This document shows positions 7,658-15,830 of a stretch of DNA of 37,896 nucleotides, one piece after another. Location of the stretch: assembly GCA_958349325.1 (NCBI GenBank), contig CATWCP010000006.1:1-37896 (forward strand), in the 5' to 3' direction. Within the stretch, counting starts at the first letter, position 1; every line of letters begins with the position of its first letter. A program made the translations under genes and the position numbers. Below the pieces are notes generated by a model, which was not told where the DNA came from, searched no databases, and worked only from the letters and a program-made list of their open reading frames with translations. The stretch is from an uncultured Collinsella sp. GTDB lineage: Bacteria; Actinomycetota; Coriobacteriia; Coriobacteriales; Coriobacteriaceae.

Positions 7658-7750
7658 TTTCCCAAGCACCGCACCTTGCCGTTCAAACCGTCGCTCGCGT
7701 ACCAAAGTACGCGTCGCTCCTCTTTCACGGCAATCTGCGGCACTTGGAAA
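7658..7750. repeat. 93-nt imperfect fold-back after guaB
   Basis: The arms 7658-7682 and 7727-7750 pair with about 20 matches and one bulge (TTTCC, AAG, CCGCA and TTGCCGT blocks are shared). The centre carries CGCGTAC-caaa-GTACGCG (7696-7713). Inner and outer pairings share one centre near 7704, so the whole segment is one long hairpin. It starts 6 nt after the guaB stop and may be a processing or stability structure, or a dispersed repeat. Confidence 0.7.
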
Positions 7751-7811
7751 ACCCGACCATGCTTGGGCTGGTAACAATTAGCGGTTGATTCACAACCACG
7801 TTATTAAGATA

Positions 7812-7856
7812 AAGCGAGATGCCTGCAAGTCGCAGGCATCTCGCTTGTTGTATTTG
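7812..7856 (+). terminator. Terminator-like hairpin downstream of guaB
   Basis: A perfect 15-bp stem (AAGCGAGATGCCTGC at 7812-7826 with its complement at 7832-7846) has a 5-nt loop and is followed by a T-rich but interrupted tail (gttgtattt). It is likely to end guaB transcription about 200 bp past the stop codon. Confidence 0.75.
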
Positions 7857-7863
7857 CTATCAT
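7855..7863 (+). promoter_or_regulatory. Candidate extended -10 of leuS
   Basis: TGCTATCAT is a TGn-extended -10 with TATCAT one mismatch from consensus. The -35 region overlaps the preceding hairpin and shows no good match. Transcription would begin near 7870, placing the 118-nt fold-back inside the leuS 5' untranslated region. Confidence 0.4.
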
Positions 7864-7881
7864 CATGCGAGTTAACGATGT

Positions 7882-7999
7882 GGCGGGGCGTTCTTACCTT
7901 TGCTCGCTGCAAGTTCCGCACGAGCCGAAGAGCACTTAATGTGCTCTTCGTGCGAGCAGGACTGTCCGCAGCAGCGAGTAAAGGTAAGAACGCCTCGCC
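7882..7999 (+). repeat. 118-nt fold-back in the leuS leader
   Basis: The outer 29-nt arms (7882-7910 and 7971-7999) pair completely, with only two G-U wobbles. The centre holds a second perfect 10-bp stem (CGAAGAGCAC, ttaat, GTGCTCTTCG; 7926-7950), and the parts between are partly complementary. It ends 26 nt before the leuS start codon. I looked for T-box landmarks (the TGGNACCGCG box, a terminator alternative) and did not find them. It could be a regulatory RNA structure or a miniature fold-back element. Confidence 0.75.
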
Positions 8000-8025
8000 C
8001 CAACCCAGCTAACAAAGGAGCTGAT

Positions 8026-10602
8026 ATGTGCGATTGCACAGATCATAAGGACGAGATCCCTGTCTACGACGCGCAGGCCATTGAGTCCAGGTGGATGAAG
8101 GCCTGGGAGGACTCCAACCTCTTTGCCGTCGACACCGACGACAGCAAGCCCAAGAAGTACGTGCTCGAGATGTTCCCGTATCCGTCGGGCGACCTGCATA
8201 TGGGCCACGCGCGCAACTATACCATCGGCGATGCCATGGCCCGTCAGGCCCGCATGCGCGGTTACGACGTGCTGCACCCCATCGGCTTTGACGCCTTTGG
8301 CCTGCCTGCCGAGAACGCCGCTATCAAGCACAACACGCAGGCTGCTGCCTGGACGTATAAGAACATGGACCAGGCGCTCGCCACGATGAAGCGCATGGGC
8401 TTCTCCTACGATCTGGATCGCATGGTCAAGACCTGCAGCCCCGACTACTACCGCTGGGGTCAGTGGATCTTTGAGAAGCTGTGGGAAAAGGGTCTGGTCT
8501 ACCGCAAGAAGAACCCGGTCAACTGGTGTCCTAACTGCAAGACCGTTCTGGCCAACGAGCAGGTCACCGAAGGTAAGTGCTGGCGCTGCGGCACCGAGCC
8601 CGAGAAGCGCGACCTTGAGCAATGGTACTTCAAGATCACCGAGTACTCTCAGGAGCTGCTCGACGACCTGGAGAAGCTCCCCGGCTGGCCCGAGCGCGTC
8701 AAGCAGATGCAGGCCAACTGGATCGGTCGCTCCGAGGGCGCCGAGGTCGACTTTACCCTGTGCGACCAGGATGGCGAGCCCATCGAGGGCGATGAGGGCA
8801 AGATCACCGTCTTCACAACGCGTGCCGATACCCTTTTTGGCGTCTCCTTCTTTGTCCTGGCTCCCGAGTACGCCGGCCTGCACGAGCTCGTCGAGGGCAC
8901 GGAGTACGAGGAGGCCGTCACCAAGATCGTCGAGGACTCCAAGCATATCTCTGCCGTCGAGCGTGCCCAGGGCACCCTCGAGAAGCACGGTGCCTTCACG
9001 GGCCGCTATGTGGTAAACCCCGTCAACGGCGAGAAGGTCCCCGTGTGGGTTGCCGATTATGTCGTTGCCGACTACGGTACCGGTGCCGTCATGGCCGTTC
9101 CCTGTGGCGACCAGCGCGACTTTGAGTTTGCCCGTAAGTACGACCTGCCGATCGTGCCGATCATCCTGGACGATGACGATCGCGCTGCCGTCGAGGCCAG
9201 CGGCGAGACCATCGATACCTTCCATGCCGAGACCGTCGACTGGGATTGCGCCCACGCTGCCGAGGGCACGCTCGTCCAGTCCGGCAAGTACACCGGCATG
9301 CGCGGCGGCAAGCACTCCGAGGGCGAGGCTGCGATCGTGGCCGACCTCGAGGCCATGGGCTGCGGTCGTCGCAAGGTCGAGTTCCGTCTGCGCGACTGGC
9401 TCATTTCCCGTCAGCGCTATTGGGGCAACCCCATCCCGGCCATCCACTGCGAGCACTGCGGCATTGTGCCCGTGCCCGAGGATCAGCTACCGGTGACGCT
9501 GCCCGAGAACCTGGACCTGGGTGCCGGCGAGACCCTCGCCGAGTGCAAGGAGTTCTACGAGACCACCTGCCCGGTCTGCGGTCGCCCGGCCAAGCGCGAG
9601 ACCGATACCATGGACACCTTCACCTGCTCCAGCTGGTATTACCTGCGCTATACCGATCCGCACAACACCGAGCTGCCCTTCTCCCGTGAGGCCGCCGACC
9701 GTTGGATGCCCGTCGATAACTACATCGGCGGCATCGAGCACGCCATTCTGCACCTGCTCTACAGCCGCTTCTTTACCAAGGCACTGCGCGACCTTGGCCT
9801 GCTGAGCGTGGACGAGCCCTTCACCAACCTGCTGTGCCAGGGCATGGTCAAGGACGAGAACGGCGACACCATGTCCAAGTCCAAGGGCAATGTCGTGCCC
9901 CCGAGCTCGGTTATCGAGCCCTACGGTGCCGACACCATGCGTTTGGCGATCCTGTTTATCGCCCCGCCCGAGAAGGACTTCGACTGGGATCCTAAGGCCG
10001 TCGAGGGCGCCAACCGCTTTATCAAGCGCGCCTGGCGTATCGTTTGGCAGCTCGTCCAGTCCGGCGACGCCAACGTGTCCTTCGACAAGTCCGCGCTCGA
10101 CGAGGTTGCGATGAAGCTCTATCGCGAGCGTCACCGCACCATCGCCAAGTGCACCGAGGACTTCGATCACGGCCAGTTCAACACCGCGATCTCGGCTGTC
10201 ATGGAGCTCGTCAACGCGGCGAGCGCTTACCTCAATGCCACTGAGTGCGCTTCCCGTGACAAGGCGCTGTGCTATGGCGTGGCCAAGGACATCGTGAGCG
10301 TCCTTGCTCCCATCTGCCCGTTCTGGGCCGACGAACTGTGGCATGAGGCGCTCGGCTGCGAGGGCAACGCCTACACCGCCGCCTGGCCCGAGTTCGACCT
10401 GGCCGAGTCCGTTGAGGACACGGTGCAGATCGTCGTCCAGGTGCTCGGTAAGGTCCGCGGTCGTGTCGACGTTGCTCGCGATGCCTCTAATGAGGATATG
10501 CAGGCTGCCGCCGAGGCCGCCGTCGCCAAGTGGCTCGAGGGCAAGACGGTCGTCAAGGCCATCTGCGTGCCCGGCAAGCTGGTCAACCTGGTGGTCAAGT
10601 AA
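8026..10602 (+). CDS. leuS: Leucine-tRNA ligase
   Basis: This 858-residue class Ia aminoacyl-tRNA synthetase charges tRNA-Leu with leucine and is close to the usual bacterial length. The HIGH signature appears as HMGH at residues 58-61 and KMSKS as TMSKS at 615-619. A zinc-ribbon-like CPNC/CWRC pair lies near residues 170-190, the CP1 editing domain with its threonine-rich TTRADTLFG block follows, and an anticodon-binding helical domain ends the protein. ATG 8026 is preceded by AAAGGAG at 5-nt spacing; the extra N-terminal residues in the longer open frame cover the leader hairpin and are not expected to be translated. A terminator follows at 10632. Confidence 0.97.
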   Translation: MCDCTDHKDEIPVYDAQAIESRWMKAWEDSNLFAVDTDDSKPKKYVLEMFPYPSGDLHMGHARNYTIGDAMARQARMRGYDVLHPIGFDAFGLPAENAAIKHNTQAAAWTYKNMDQALATMKRMGFSYDLDRMVKTCSPDYYRWGQWIFEKLWEKGLVYRKKNPVNWCPNCKTVLANEQVTEGKCWRCGTEPEKRDLEQWYFKITEYSQELLDDLEKLPGWPERVKQMQANWIGRSEGAEVDFTLCDQDGEPIEGDEGKITVFTTRADTLFGVSFFVLAPEYAGLHELVEGTEYEEAVTKIVEDSKHISAVERAQGTLEKHGAFTGRYVVNPVNGEKVPVWVADYVVADYGTGAVMAVPCGDQRDFEFARKYDLPIVPIILDDDDRAAVEASGETIDTFHAETVDWDCAHAAEGTLVQSGKYTGMRGGKHSEGEAAIVADLEAMGCGRRKVEFRLRDWLISRQRYWGNPIPAIHCEHCGIVPVPEDQLPVTLPENLDLGAGETLAECKEFYETTCPVCGRPAKRETDTMDTFTCSSWYYLRYTDPHNTELPFSREAADRWMPVDNYIGGIEHAILHLLYSRFFTKALRDLGLLSVDEPFTNLLCQGMVKDENGDTMSKSKGNVVPPSSVIEPYGADTMRLAILFIAPPEKDFDWDPKAVEGANRFIKRAWRIVWQLVQSGDANVSFDKSALDEVAMKLYRERHRTIAKCTEDFDHGQFNTAISAVMELVNAASAYLNATECASRDKALCYGVAKDIVSVLAPICPFWADELWHEALGCEGNAYTAAWPEFDLAESVEDTVQIVVQVLGKVRGRVDVARDASNEDMQAAAEAAVAKWLEGKTVVKAICVPGKLVNLVVK

Positions 10603-10631
10603 GCGCTGCGCGCTTAGCTGACGCATAAAAG

Positions 10632-10666
10632 ACGAGGGGCGATCCGGTTGGGTCGTCCCTCGTTTT
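10632..10666 (+). terminator. Rho-independent terminator of leuS
   Basis: A 14-bp stem with two G-U pairs (10632-10645 with 10650-10663) has a GGTT loop and ends in TTTT, 30 nt past the leuS stop. Confidence 0.85.
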
Positions 10667-10751
10667 GGTTATGGACACTTGCCGCAACACCCAATTATCC
10701 ATTTCTTGTGGAGAACCTGTGCTCCTGCTGACCTGCAGGTTCGTACTGTGC

Positions 10752-10780
10752 TTGCACGTTTTCGCAGGTATTGGTATAGT
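10752..10780 (+). promoter_or_regulatory. Promoter of the rimP-nusA-infB operon
   Basis: TTGCAC (10752-10757), a 17-nt spacer and TATAGT (10775-10780) preceded by TGG (TGn extension) form one of the best promoters in the window. Transcription should start near 10787, giving a leader of about 72 nt that contains an intrinsic terminator. Confidence 0.8.
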
Positions 10781-10805
10781 TTGCTTGCAAATGAAGTAGT
10801 AATTG

Positions 10806-10838
10806 AAAGAAGTGGGGTTTCGGCCCCGCTTCTTTTTT
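10806..10838 (+). terminator. Leader terminator/attenuator before rimP
   Basis: AAAGAAGTGGGG (10806-10817) pairs with CCCCGCTTCTTT (10824-10835) through 12 bp with one G-U pair and a 6-nt loop, followed by further T residues. It lies between the promoter and the first gene, so it must be read through for operon expression. This suggests attenuation, possibly NusA-linked autoregulation. Confidence 0.8.
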
Positions 10839-10858
10839 GTATGGATGGAGGTGCCGCA

Positions 10859-11353
10859 ATGGTCAAGACCAAGACCGAGCAGGCGATCATCGACGCGCTC
10901 GAGGCCGTCGCTCCCCAGTACGATGTCGATATTGTCGACGTTGAGCTCGTGGGCGCCACCAAGGCCCCCTGCGTGCGTGTGCGTATCGAGGGTGCCGAGG
11001 GTCAGAGCCTGTCGCTCAACGACGTCACGGCCAATACCAAGTGGGTCGGCGACGTGATCGAGGAGCTCGACCCCATTTCTTCGAGCTACACGCTCGAGGT
11101 GTCGAGCCCGGGTATGGCGCGCCCGCTGCGCCGCCCGCGCGACTTTGCCCGTTTTGTGGGCGAGGACTGTGAGCTCACCTCCACCGCCACCGAGGGCCGT
11201 CGCAAGTACTCCGGCAAGATTGCCGCCGCGACCGAGACGAATGTGACCCTCGAGCTCGAGGACGGCGAATCCGTCACCCTCGATTTCTGTGATGTCAAAA
11301 AGTGCAAGTTGAAGCCCACCTACGACTTCAAGCCCGCGAAGGAAGGAAACTAA
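10859..11353 (+). CDS. rimP: Ribosome maturation factor RimP
   Basis: This 164-residue protein of usual length helps assemble the 30S subunit. The family hallmark EVSSPG is at residues 80-85 (YTLEVSSPGMARPL), between the N-terminal alpha/beta domain and the C-terminal SH3-like barrel. GGAGG at 10847-10851 gives 7-nt spacing to ATG 10859. An in-frame ATG at 10841 sits next to the terminator T-tract with no ribosome site. It heads the rimP-nusA-infB-rbfA group and its stop is followed by nusA after one base. Confidence 0.93.
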   Translation: MVKTKTEQAIIDALEAVAPQYDVDIVDVELVGATKAPCVRVRIEGAEGQSLSLNDVTANTKWVGDVIEELDPISSSYTLEVSSPGMARPLRRPRDFARFVGEDCELTSTATEGRRKYSGKIAAATETNVTLELEDGESVTLDFCDVKKCKLKPTYDFKPAKEGN

Positions 11354-11354
11354 C

Positions 11355-12602
11355 ATGGCAGCATCCGACATGATGTCCGCCCTGATGGAGCTTTGCCAGG
11401 ACAAGCACATCGACCAGCTCTACTTGATCGACCGCCTGGAGCAGTCGCTCGCCAAGAGCTACGCCGAGATCTTGCATCTTGATTGGGGCGCCAAGGTGAC
11501 CATCGACCGCACCACCGGCAAGATCTACGTCTACCGCCTGGAGCCGATCGACGATTCCATGGACGAGGAGGGCAACTTCACCGAGTTCGAGGAGATCGAC
11601 GTCACCCCCAAGAACACGAGCCGCATCGCCGCCCAGCACGCCAAGGCCGAGATCAACGCCATCGTGCGCAACTCCGCCCGCGAGCAGATCTACGAGGAGT
11701 TCGCCGGCCGTATCGGTGACCTCATCAGCGGTACCGTGCTGCAGTCCACGCCCGACTTCACGATCGTCAAGATCCGCGAGGGTGTCGAGGCCGAGCTTCC
11801 GCACTTCGACCAGCGCCGTTACGAGAACGAGCGCAACGAGCGTCCGATGGGCGAGCGCTACCTGCACAACCAGCACATCAAGGCCGTGATCATCGACGTT
11901 CGCGACCCCAACTCCAACCTGCAGCCGGTTCGTGGCGAGCACAGCCGTCCGCCGATTGTCATCTCCCGTACCCACCCCGAGCTCATGCGTCGTCTGTTTG
12001 AGCAGGAGGTGCCCGAGATCTATGAGGGCACCGTCCAGATCAAGTCGATCGCCCGCGAGCCCGGCCAGCGCTCCAAGGTCGCCGTCCACTCGCTCGACGA
12101 CCGTCTGGATCCCGTGGGCGCCTGCGTCGGCCCCAAGGGCAGCCGTGTTCGCGCTGTCGTGGGCGAGCTCCGTGGCGAGCGCGTCGATGTCATCCTGTGG
12201 GATGCCGATCCTGCCGTCTACGTCGCCAACGCCCTGTCGCCCGCTAAGGTCACCCGTGTCCTCATCGACGAGGAGAAGGCCTACGCCGGTGTCATCGTGC
12301 CCGACGACCAGCTGTCCCTCGCCATCGGCAAGGAGGGCCAGAACGCCCGCCTCGCCGCGCGCCTGACCGGCTGGCACATCGACATCAAGTCCGAGACGCT
12401 TGCCGCCGACATCCTCAAGAACGTTCCCGTTCACGAGGAGCCCGCCGCCGACCTGATCGGTGACGAGGAGGACGAGGACGTCCGCCGCTGCGAGTACGTG
12501 TCCGAGGACGGCATCCAGTGCCGCAACCAGGCTCGTCCCGGCTCCCGTTTCTGCGGTGTCCATGACACCGACGCCTTCGATGATGCGGAGGACCTGATCT
12601 AG
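11355..12602 (+). CDS. nusA: Transcription factor NusA with a Cys/His C-terminal tail
   Basis: This 415-residue protein binds RNA polymerase and modulates pausing, termination and antitermination. The N-terminal polymerase-binding domain (about 1-125) is followed by an S1 domain (about 130-195) and two KH domains (about 200-345, with GPKGSRVRAVVGEL and LSLAIGKEGQNARLAARLTGW). After an acidic stretch the protein ends in an uncommon tail, C379-x9-C389-x10-C400-x2-H403, that resembles a small zinc knuckle. The ylxR gene that usually lies between nusA and infB in Gram-positive bacteria is absent. ATG 11355 has GGAAGGAAAC just upstream, within the rimP end. Confidence 0.96.
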   Translation: MAASDMMSALMELCQDKHIDQLYLIDRLEQSLAKSYAEILHLDWGAKVTIDRTTGKIYVYRLEPIDDSMDEEGNFTEFEEIDVTPKNTSRIAAQHAKAEINAIVRNSAREQIYEEFAGRIGDLISGTVLQSTPDFTIVKIREGVEAELPHFDQRRYENERNERPMGERYLHNQHIKAVIIDVRDPNSNLQPVRGEHSRPPIVISRTHPELMRRLFEQEVPEIYEGTVQIKSIAREPGQRSKVAVHSLDDRLDPVGACVGPKGSRVRAVVGELRGERVDVILWDADPAVYVANALSPAKVTRVLIDEEKAYAGVIVPDDQLSLAIGKEGQNARLAARLTGWHIDIKSETLAADILKNVPVHEEPAADLIGDEEDEDVRRCEYVSEDGIQCRNQARPGSRFCGVHDTDAFDDAEDLI

Positions 12603-12610
12603 CGCGCGGT

Positions 12611-12633
12611 CGCGCCGGGCGGGTCCCGGCGCG
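12611..12633 (+). other. GC-rich hairpin between nusA and infB
   Basis: CGCGCCGGG (12611-12619) pairs perfectly with CCCGGCGCG (12625-12633) around a 5-nt loop. No T-tract follows, so it is not a standard terminator; an RNA-processing or stability hairpin is more likely. A smaller hairpin, GGCACC-caa-GGTGCC (12658-12672), lies 22 nt before the infB start. Confidence 0.6.
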
Positions 12634-12693
12634 TCTCCCACGCTCGTTCAGTCTCTAGGCACCCAAGGTGCCAGAAAGGGTAGGTGAAGTCAT

Positions 12694-15408
12694 ATGGCAA
12701 AAGTCCGTGTGTCCACCCTGGCCAAAGAGTTCGGCATGACCTCCAAGGAACTGATGGGTCATCTCGCCGATATGAAGATTCCCGCTAAGTCCGCTTCCTC
12801 CACCTTGGAGGACGCCTATGTCGCCATGGTCCGCAAGCAGCTCGCCTCGGTGATCGAGGCCCGCGCTCAGGAAGTCGAGGCCGCCAAGCAGGCCGAGGAG
12901 CAGGCGGCTGCCGCCGAGGAGGCCGCACGCGCCGCCGAGGCCGAGCGCGAGCGCATCGCCGCCGAGAAGGCCCGCGAGGAGGAGCGCCGCCAGTTTGCCG
13001 CAGCCCAGGCTGCCGAGGAGGCTGCCCGCGCCGAGGCCGAGGCCAAGAAGAAGGCCGAGCAGGAGCGCCTTGCCCGCGAGAAGGAGGAGGCTGCCCGCGA
13101 GGCCCAGCGCCGCGCCGTTCCCGCTTCCGACTCCGGTTCGCGCTTCCGTTCGCTGCTCGACCAGATCGCCGCACAGGAGACCGTGCTCAAGGAGAAGAAG
13201 GACGCCGAGGACAAGGCCAAGGCCGAGCGCGCCGCCGAGCGCGGTAACCGTCGTGGCGGCAACAACGACCGCCGCGGTGGCCGTCGTAACGATCGCAACG
13301 CCTCCGACAACAACTCCGAGCGCAACGCTTCCGAGAGCCGTTCGCACAGCCATCGCACCAACGCCAGCAACAACGTCGCTGCCGGCATGGACTTCCCCAA
13401 CCCCGATAAGCAGGGCAAGGGCAAGAAGCGCAAGGGCGGTCATAACAACGAAGAGGACCACTACAGCCGCATGGCTCGCGAGGCCGAGGAGTACAGCCGC
13501 GAGAAGGTGCTCGAGGAGGCTCGCGCCGCCGTCGAGGAGGCCTCTCGCGAGTCCACCGGTCGCCGCAAGAAGCGCAAGGAGAAGCGCGAGCGCGAGGCTG
13601 CCAAGGCTCAGGAGGAGCGCAAGATAGAGGAGGCGCTGGCCCAGGGCGTGAATCCCGAGGACCTCGACGCCATCAAGGTCTCCCAGGGCGTTGCCGTCCA
13701 GGAGCTTGCCGAGGCGCTCGACGTTCCGGCCAACGACATCATCAAGCGCCTGTTCCTGCTGGGTACGCCGCTCACCATGACGCAGTCCATGTCCGACGAC
13801 CTCGTCGAGCTCGTTGCCGACGACCTGGGCCGTCAGATCAAGATCATCACCCCCGAGGAGGAGAACACCTTCTCGTTCTATGACGATCCCGCCGACCTTA
13901 AGCCGCGCGCCCCGGTCGTCACCGTCATGGGCCACGTCGACCACGGCAAGACGTCGCTGCTCGACGCTATCCGTCACACCGGCGTCGCTGCCGGCGAGGC
14001 GGGCGGCATTACCCAGGCCATCGGCGCTTCGCAGGTCATGATCAACGACCGCAAGATCACCTTCATCGATACCCCCGGTCACGCCACCTTTACGGCTATG
14101 CGTGCCCGTGGCGCCAAGGTGACCGACATCGTCATCCTGATCGTCGCCGCCGACGACGGCGTCATGCCCCAGACGGTCGAGTCGATCAACCACGCCAGGG
14201 CCGCCGGCGTTCCCATCGTCGTCGCCGTCAACAAGATCGATAAGCCCGGCGCCAACCCCGACCGCGTGCGCCAGGAGCTCACCGAGTACGGCGTCATCCC
14301 CGAGGAGTGGGGCGGACAGAACATGTTCGTCAACATCTCGGCTAAGCAGAAGATCGGTATCGACGACCTTCTGGAGACCGTGCTGCTCCAGGCCGACGTG
14401 CTCGAGCTCAAGGCCAACCCGGACACCTTTGCCTCCGGCAACGTCCTCGAGGCCAAGCTCGACAAGGGCCGCGGCTCGGTCGCTACCGTGCTCGTGACCC
14501 GCGGTACCCTGCACGTGGGCGATACGCTGGTCGCTGGCCTTACCTACGGTCGCGTCCGCGCCATGCTCGACCCCAAGGGCCGCGCCGTCACCGAGGCCGG
14601 TCCCTCCGACGCCGTCGAGATCCTGGGCCTGCAGTCCGTGCCCAACGCCGGTGACGAGTTCCGCGTGTTCGAGGACGAGCGCGAGGCGCGCGCCCTGGCC
14701 GATGAGCGTTCGCTGAAGGCCCGTATCGAGGAGCAGAGCCGCGTCAAGCACGTCACGCTCGAGAACCTCTTCGAGACCATCGCCGACGCCGAGGTCAAGG
14801 AACTCAACCTGATCATCAAGGCCGACGTCCAGGGTTCTATCGAGGCCCTTCAGGACTCGCTCGACAAGATGGATCAGTCCGAGGTTCGCATCAACACGAT
14901 CCACTCCGCCGTTGGCGCCATCAACGAGACCGACGTCGTCCTGGCCGACGCCTCTAACGCCATCATCATCGGCTTTGGCGTCCGTCCCGACGGTAAGGCC
15001 CGCTCCGCCGCCGAGCGCGAGGGCGTCGAGATCCGTTGCTACGACGTCATCTACAAGTGCCTCGAGGAGCTCGACGCCGCCCGTATCGGCATGCTCAAGC
15101 CCACCGAGGTCGAGGTCGCCACGGGTACCGCGACCGTCCTGGACACCTTCAAGGTGCCCAAAGTCGGTATCGCCGCCGGTGTCCGCGTCGAAGAGGGCGA
15201 GATCGCCGCGACCGATTCCGTGCGTCTGGTGCGCGACGGTATCGTGGTCTTCAACGGCAAGATCGCCTCGATGCGCCACTACAAGGACGAGGCCAAGAGC
15301 CTCAAGAGCGGTTCCGAGGGCGGCATTGGCCTGGAGAACTTCCAGGACATCAAGCCTGGCGACACCATTGAGGGCTACCGCATCGACCAGGTTGCCCGTA
15401 CCGAGTAG
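12694..15408 (+). CDS. infB: Translation initiation factor IF-2
   Basis: This 904-residue GTPase brings fMet-tRNA to the 30S subunit and promotes subunit joining. An IF2_N domain (residues 1-50) is followed by a long Ala/Glu/Arg-rich helical stretch (about 55-160), a basic low-complexity region (about 165-300) and a second IF2_N domain (about 325-380). The G domain shows G1 GHVDHGKT (413-420), G3 DTPGH (459-463) and G4 NKID (513-516). Domains II to IV complete the protein. The long N-terminal extension is typical of high-GC Gram-positive IF-2. The ribosome site AAAGGG lies 14 nt before ATG 12694. Confidence 0.97.
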   Translation: MAKVRVSTLAKEFGMTSKELMGHLADMKIPAKSASSTLEDAYVAMVRKQLASVIEARAQEVEAAKQAEEQAAAAEEAARAAEAERERIAAEKAREEERRQFAAAQAAEEAARAEAEAKKKAEQERLAREKEEAAREAQRRAVPASDSGSRFRSLLDQIAAQETVLKEKKDAEDKAKAERAAERGNRRGGNNDRRGGRRNDRNASDNNSERNASESRSHSHRTNASNNVAAGMDFPNPDKQGKGKKRKGGHNNEEDHYSRMAREAEEYSREKVLEEARAAVEEASRESTGRRKKRKEKREREAAKAQEERKIEEALAQGVNPEDLDAIKVSQGVAVQELAEALDVPANDIIKRLFLLGTPLTMTQSMSDDLVELVADDLGRQIKIITPEEENTFSFYDDPADLKPRAPVVTVMGHVDHGKTSLLDAIRHTGVAAGEAGGITQAIGASQVMINDRKITFIDTPGHATFTAMRARGAKVTDIVILIVAADDGVMPQTVESINHARAAGVPIVVAVNKIDKPGANPDRVRQELTEYGVIPEEWGGQNMFVNISAKQKIGIDDLLETVLLQADVLELKANPDTFASGNVLEAKLDKGRGSVATVLVTRGTLHVGDTLVAGLTYGRVRAMLDPKGRAVTEAGPSDAVEILGLQSVPNAGDEFRVFEDEREARALADERSLKARIEEQSRVKHVTLENLFETIADAEVKELNLIIKADVQGSIEALQDSLDKMDQSEVRINTIHSAVGAINETDVVLADASNAIIIGFGVRPDGKARSAAEREGVEIRCYDVIYKCLEELDAARIGMLKPTEVEVATGTATVLDTFKVPKVGIAAGVRVEEGEIAATDSVRLVRDGIVVFNGKIASMRHYKDEAKSLKSGSEGGIGLENFQDIKPGDTIEGYRIDQVARTE

Positions 15409-15419
15409 GGGGTAGCGCT

Positions 15420-15830
15420 ATGAAGCAAACGCAGGCAACCCGCCGTCTGGGCGAGCAGCTTCACGAGAAGCTCGGTTATATCCTGCTCTTTGAGGTTTCC
15501 GATCCGCGTCTCGACCTGGTTACTTTGACTGCGGTCGAGGTCGCGGTGGACCGTTCGTTCGCGCGCGTGTACGTGTCGTGCGATGCGAGCCGCTACGACG
15601 AGGTCATGGAGGCGCTCGCAAGCGCTAAGGGCCGTATTCGCAGCCTGTTGGCTCGCTCGCTCGATTGGCGTGTTACGCCCGAGCTCGATTTTCGCATCGA
15701 TCGCTCGACCGATGAGGCCGAGCGCATCACGCGTGCGCTGGAAAACGTTCCCGCCACGCTTGCGATCGAAAAGGACGAGGACGGCTATCCGATAGCGGAT
15801 GCCGCCCAGGAGGCAGCTTTAGATGACTAA
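15420..15830 (+). CDS. rbfA: Ribosome-binding factor RbfA
   Basis: This 136-residue single KH-like domain protein binds the 30S subunit during late 16S rRNA maturation. The sequence carries the family blocks RLGEQLHEKLGYILLFEVSDPRL and VYVSCD, and later ELDFRIDRSTDEAERI. It starts 11 nt after infB with GGGGG as ribosome site. Its last codons overlap the next start codon by 8 nt, so it is probably translationally coupled to the downstream DHH gene. Confidence 0.95.
   Translation: MKQTQATRRLGEQLHEKLGYILLFEVSDPRLDLVTLTAVEVAVDRSFARVYVSCDASRYDEVMEALASAKGRIRSLLARSLDWRVTPELDFRIDRSTDEAERITRALENVPATLAIEKDEDGYPIADAAQEAALDD

Larger units (their letters stand above)
7653..8025. other. 373-bp gene-free gap between guaB and leuS
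   Basis: I see no credible gene here. From left to right it holds a 93-nt fold-back (7658-7750), a 15-bp-stem terminator-like hairpin (7812-7846), a candidate extended -10 element (7855-7863) and a 118-nt fold-back (7882-7999). The leuS ribosome site (AAAGGAG, 8014-8020) closes it. The amount of perfect secondary structure is unusual for its length. Confidence 0.8.

Noticed and set aside
7882..8025. Leucine T-box riboswitch before leuS
   Set aside because: The leader is highly structured, but the conserved T-box sequence (TGGNACCGCG) and a competing terminator are not visible.
7900..8025. N-terminal extension of leuS from the upstream ATG at 7900
   Set aside because: It would translate through the leader fold-back, and the strong AAAGGAG site marks ATG 8026; LeuRS length from 8026 already matches the family.
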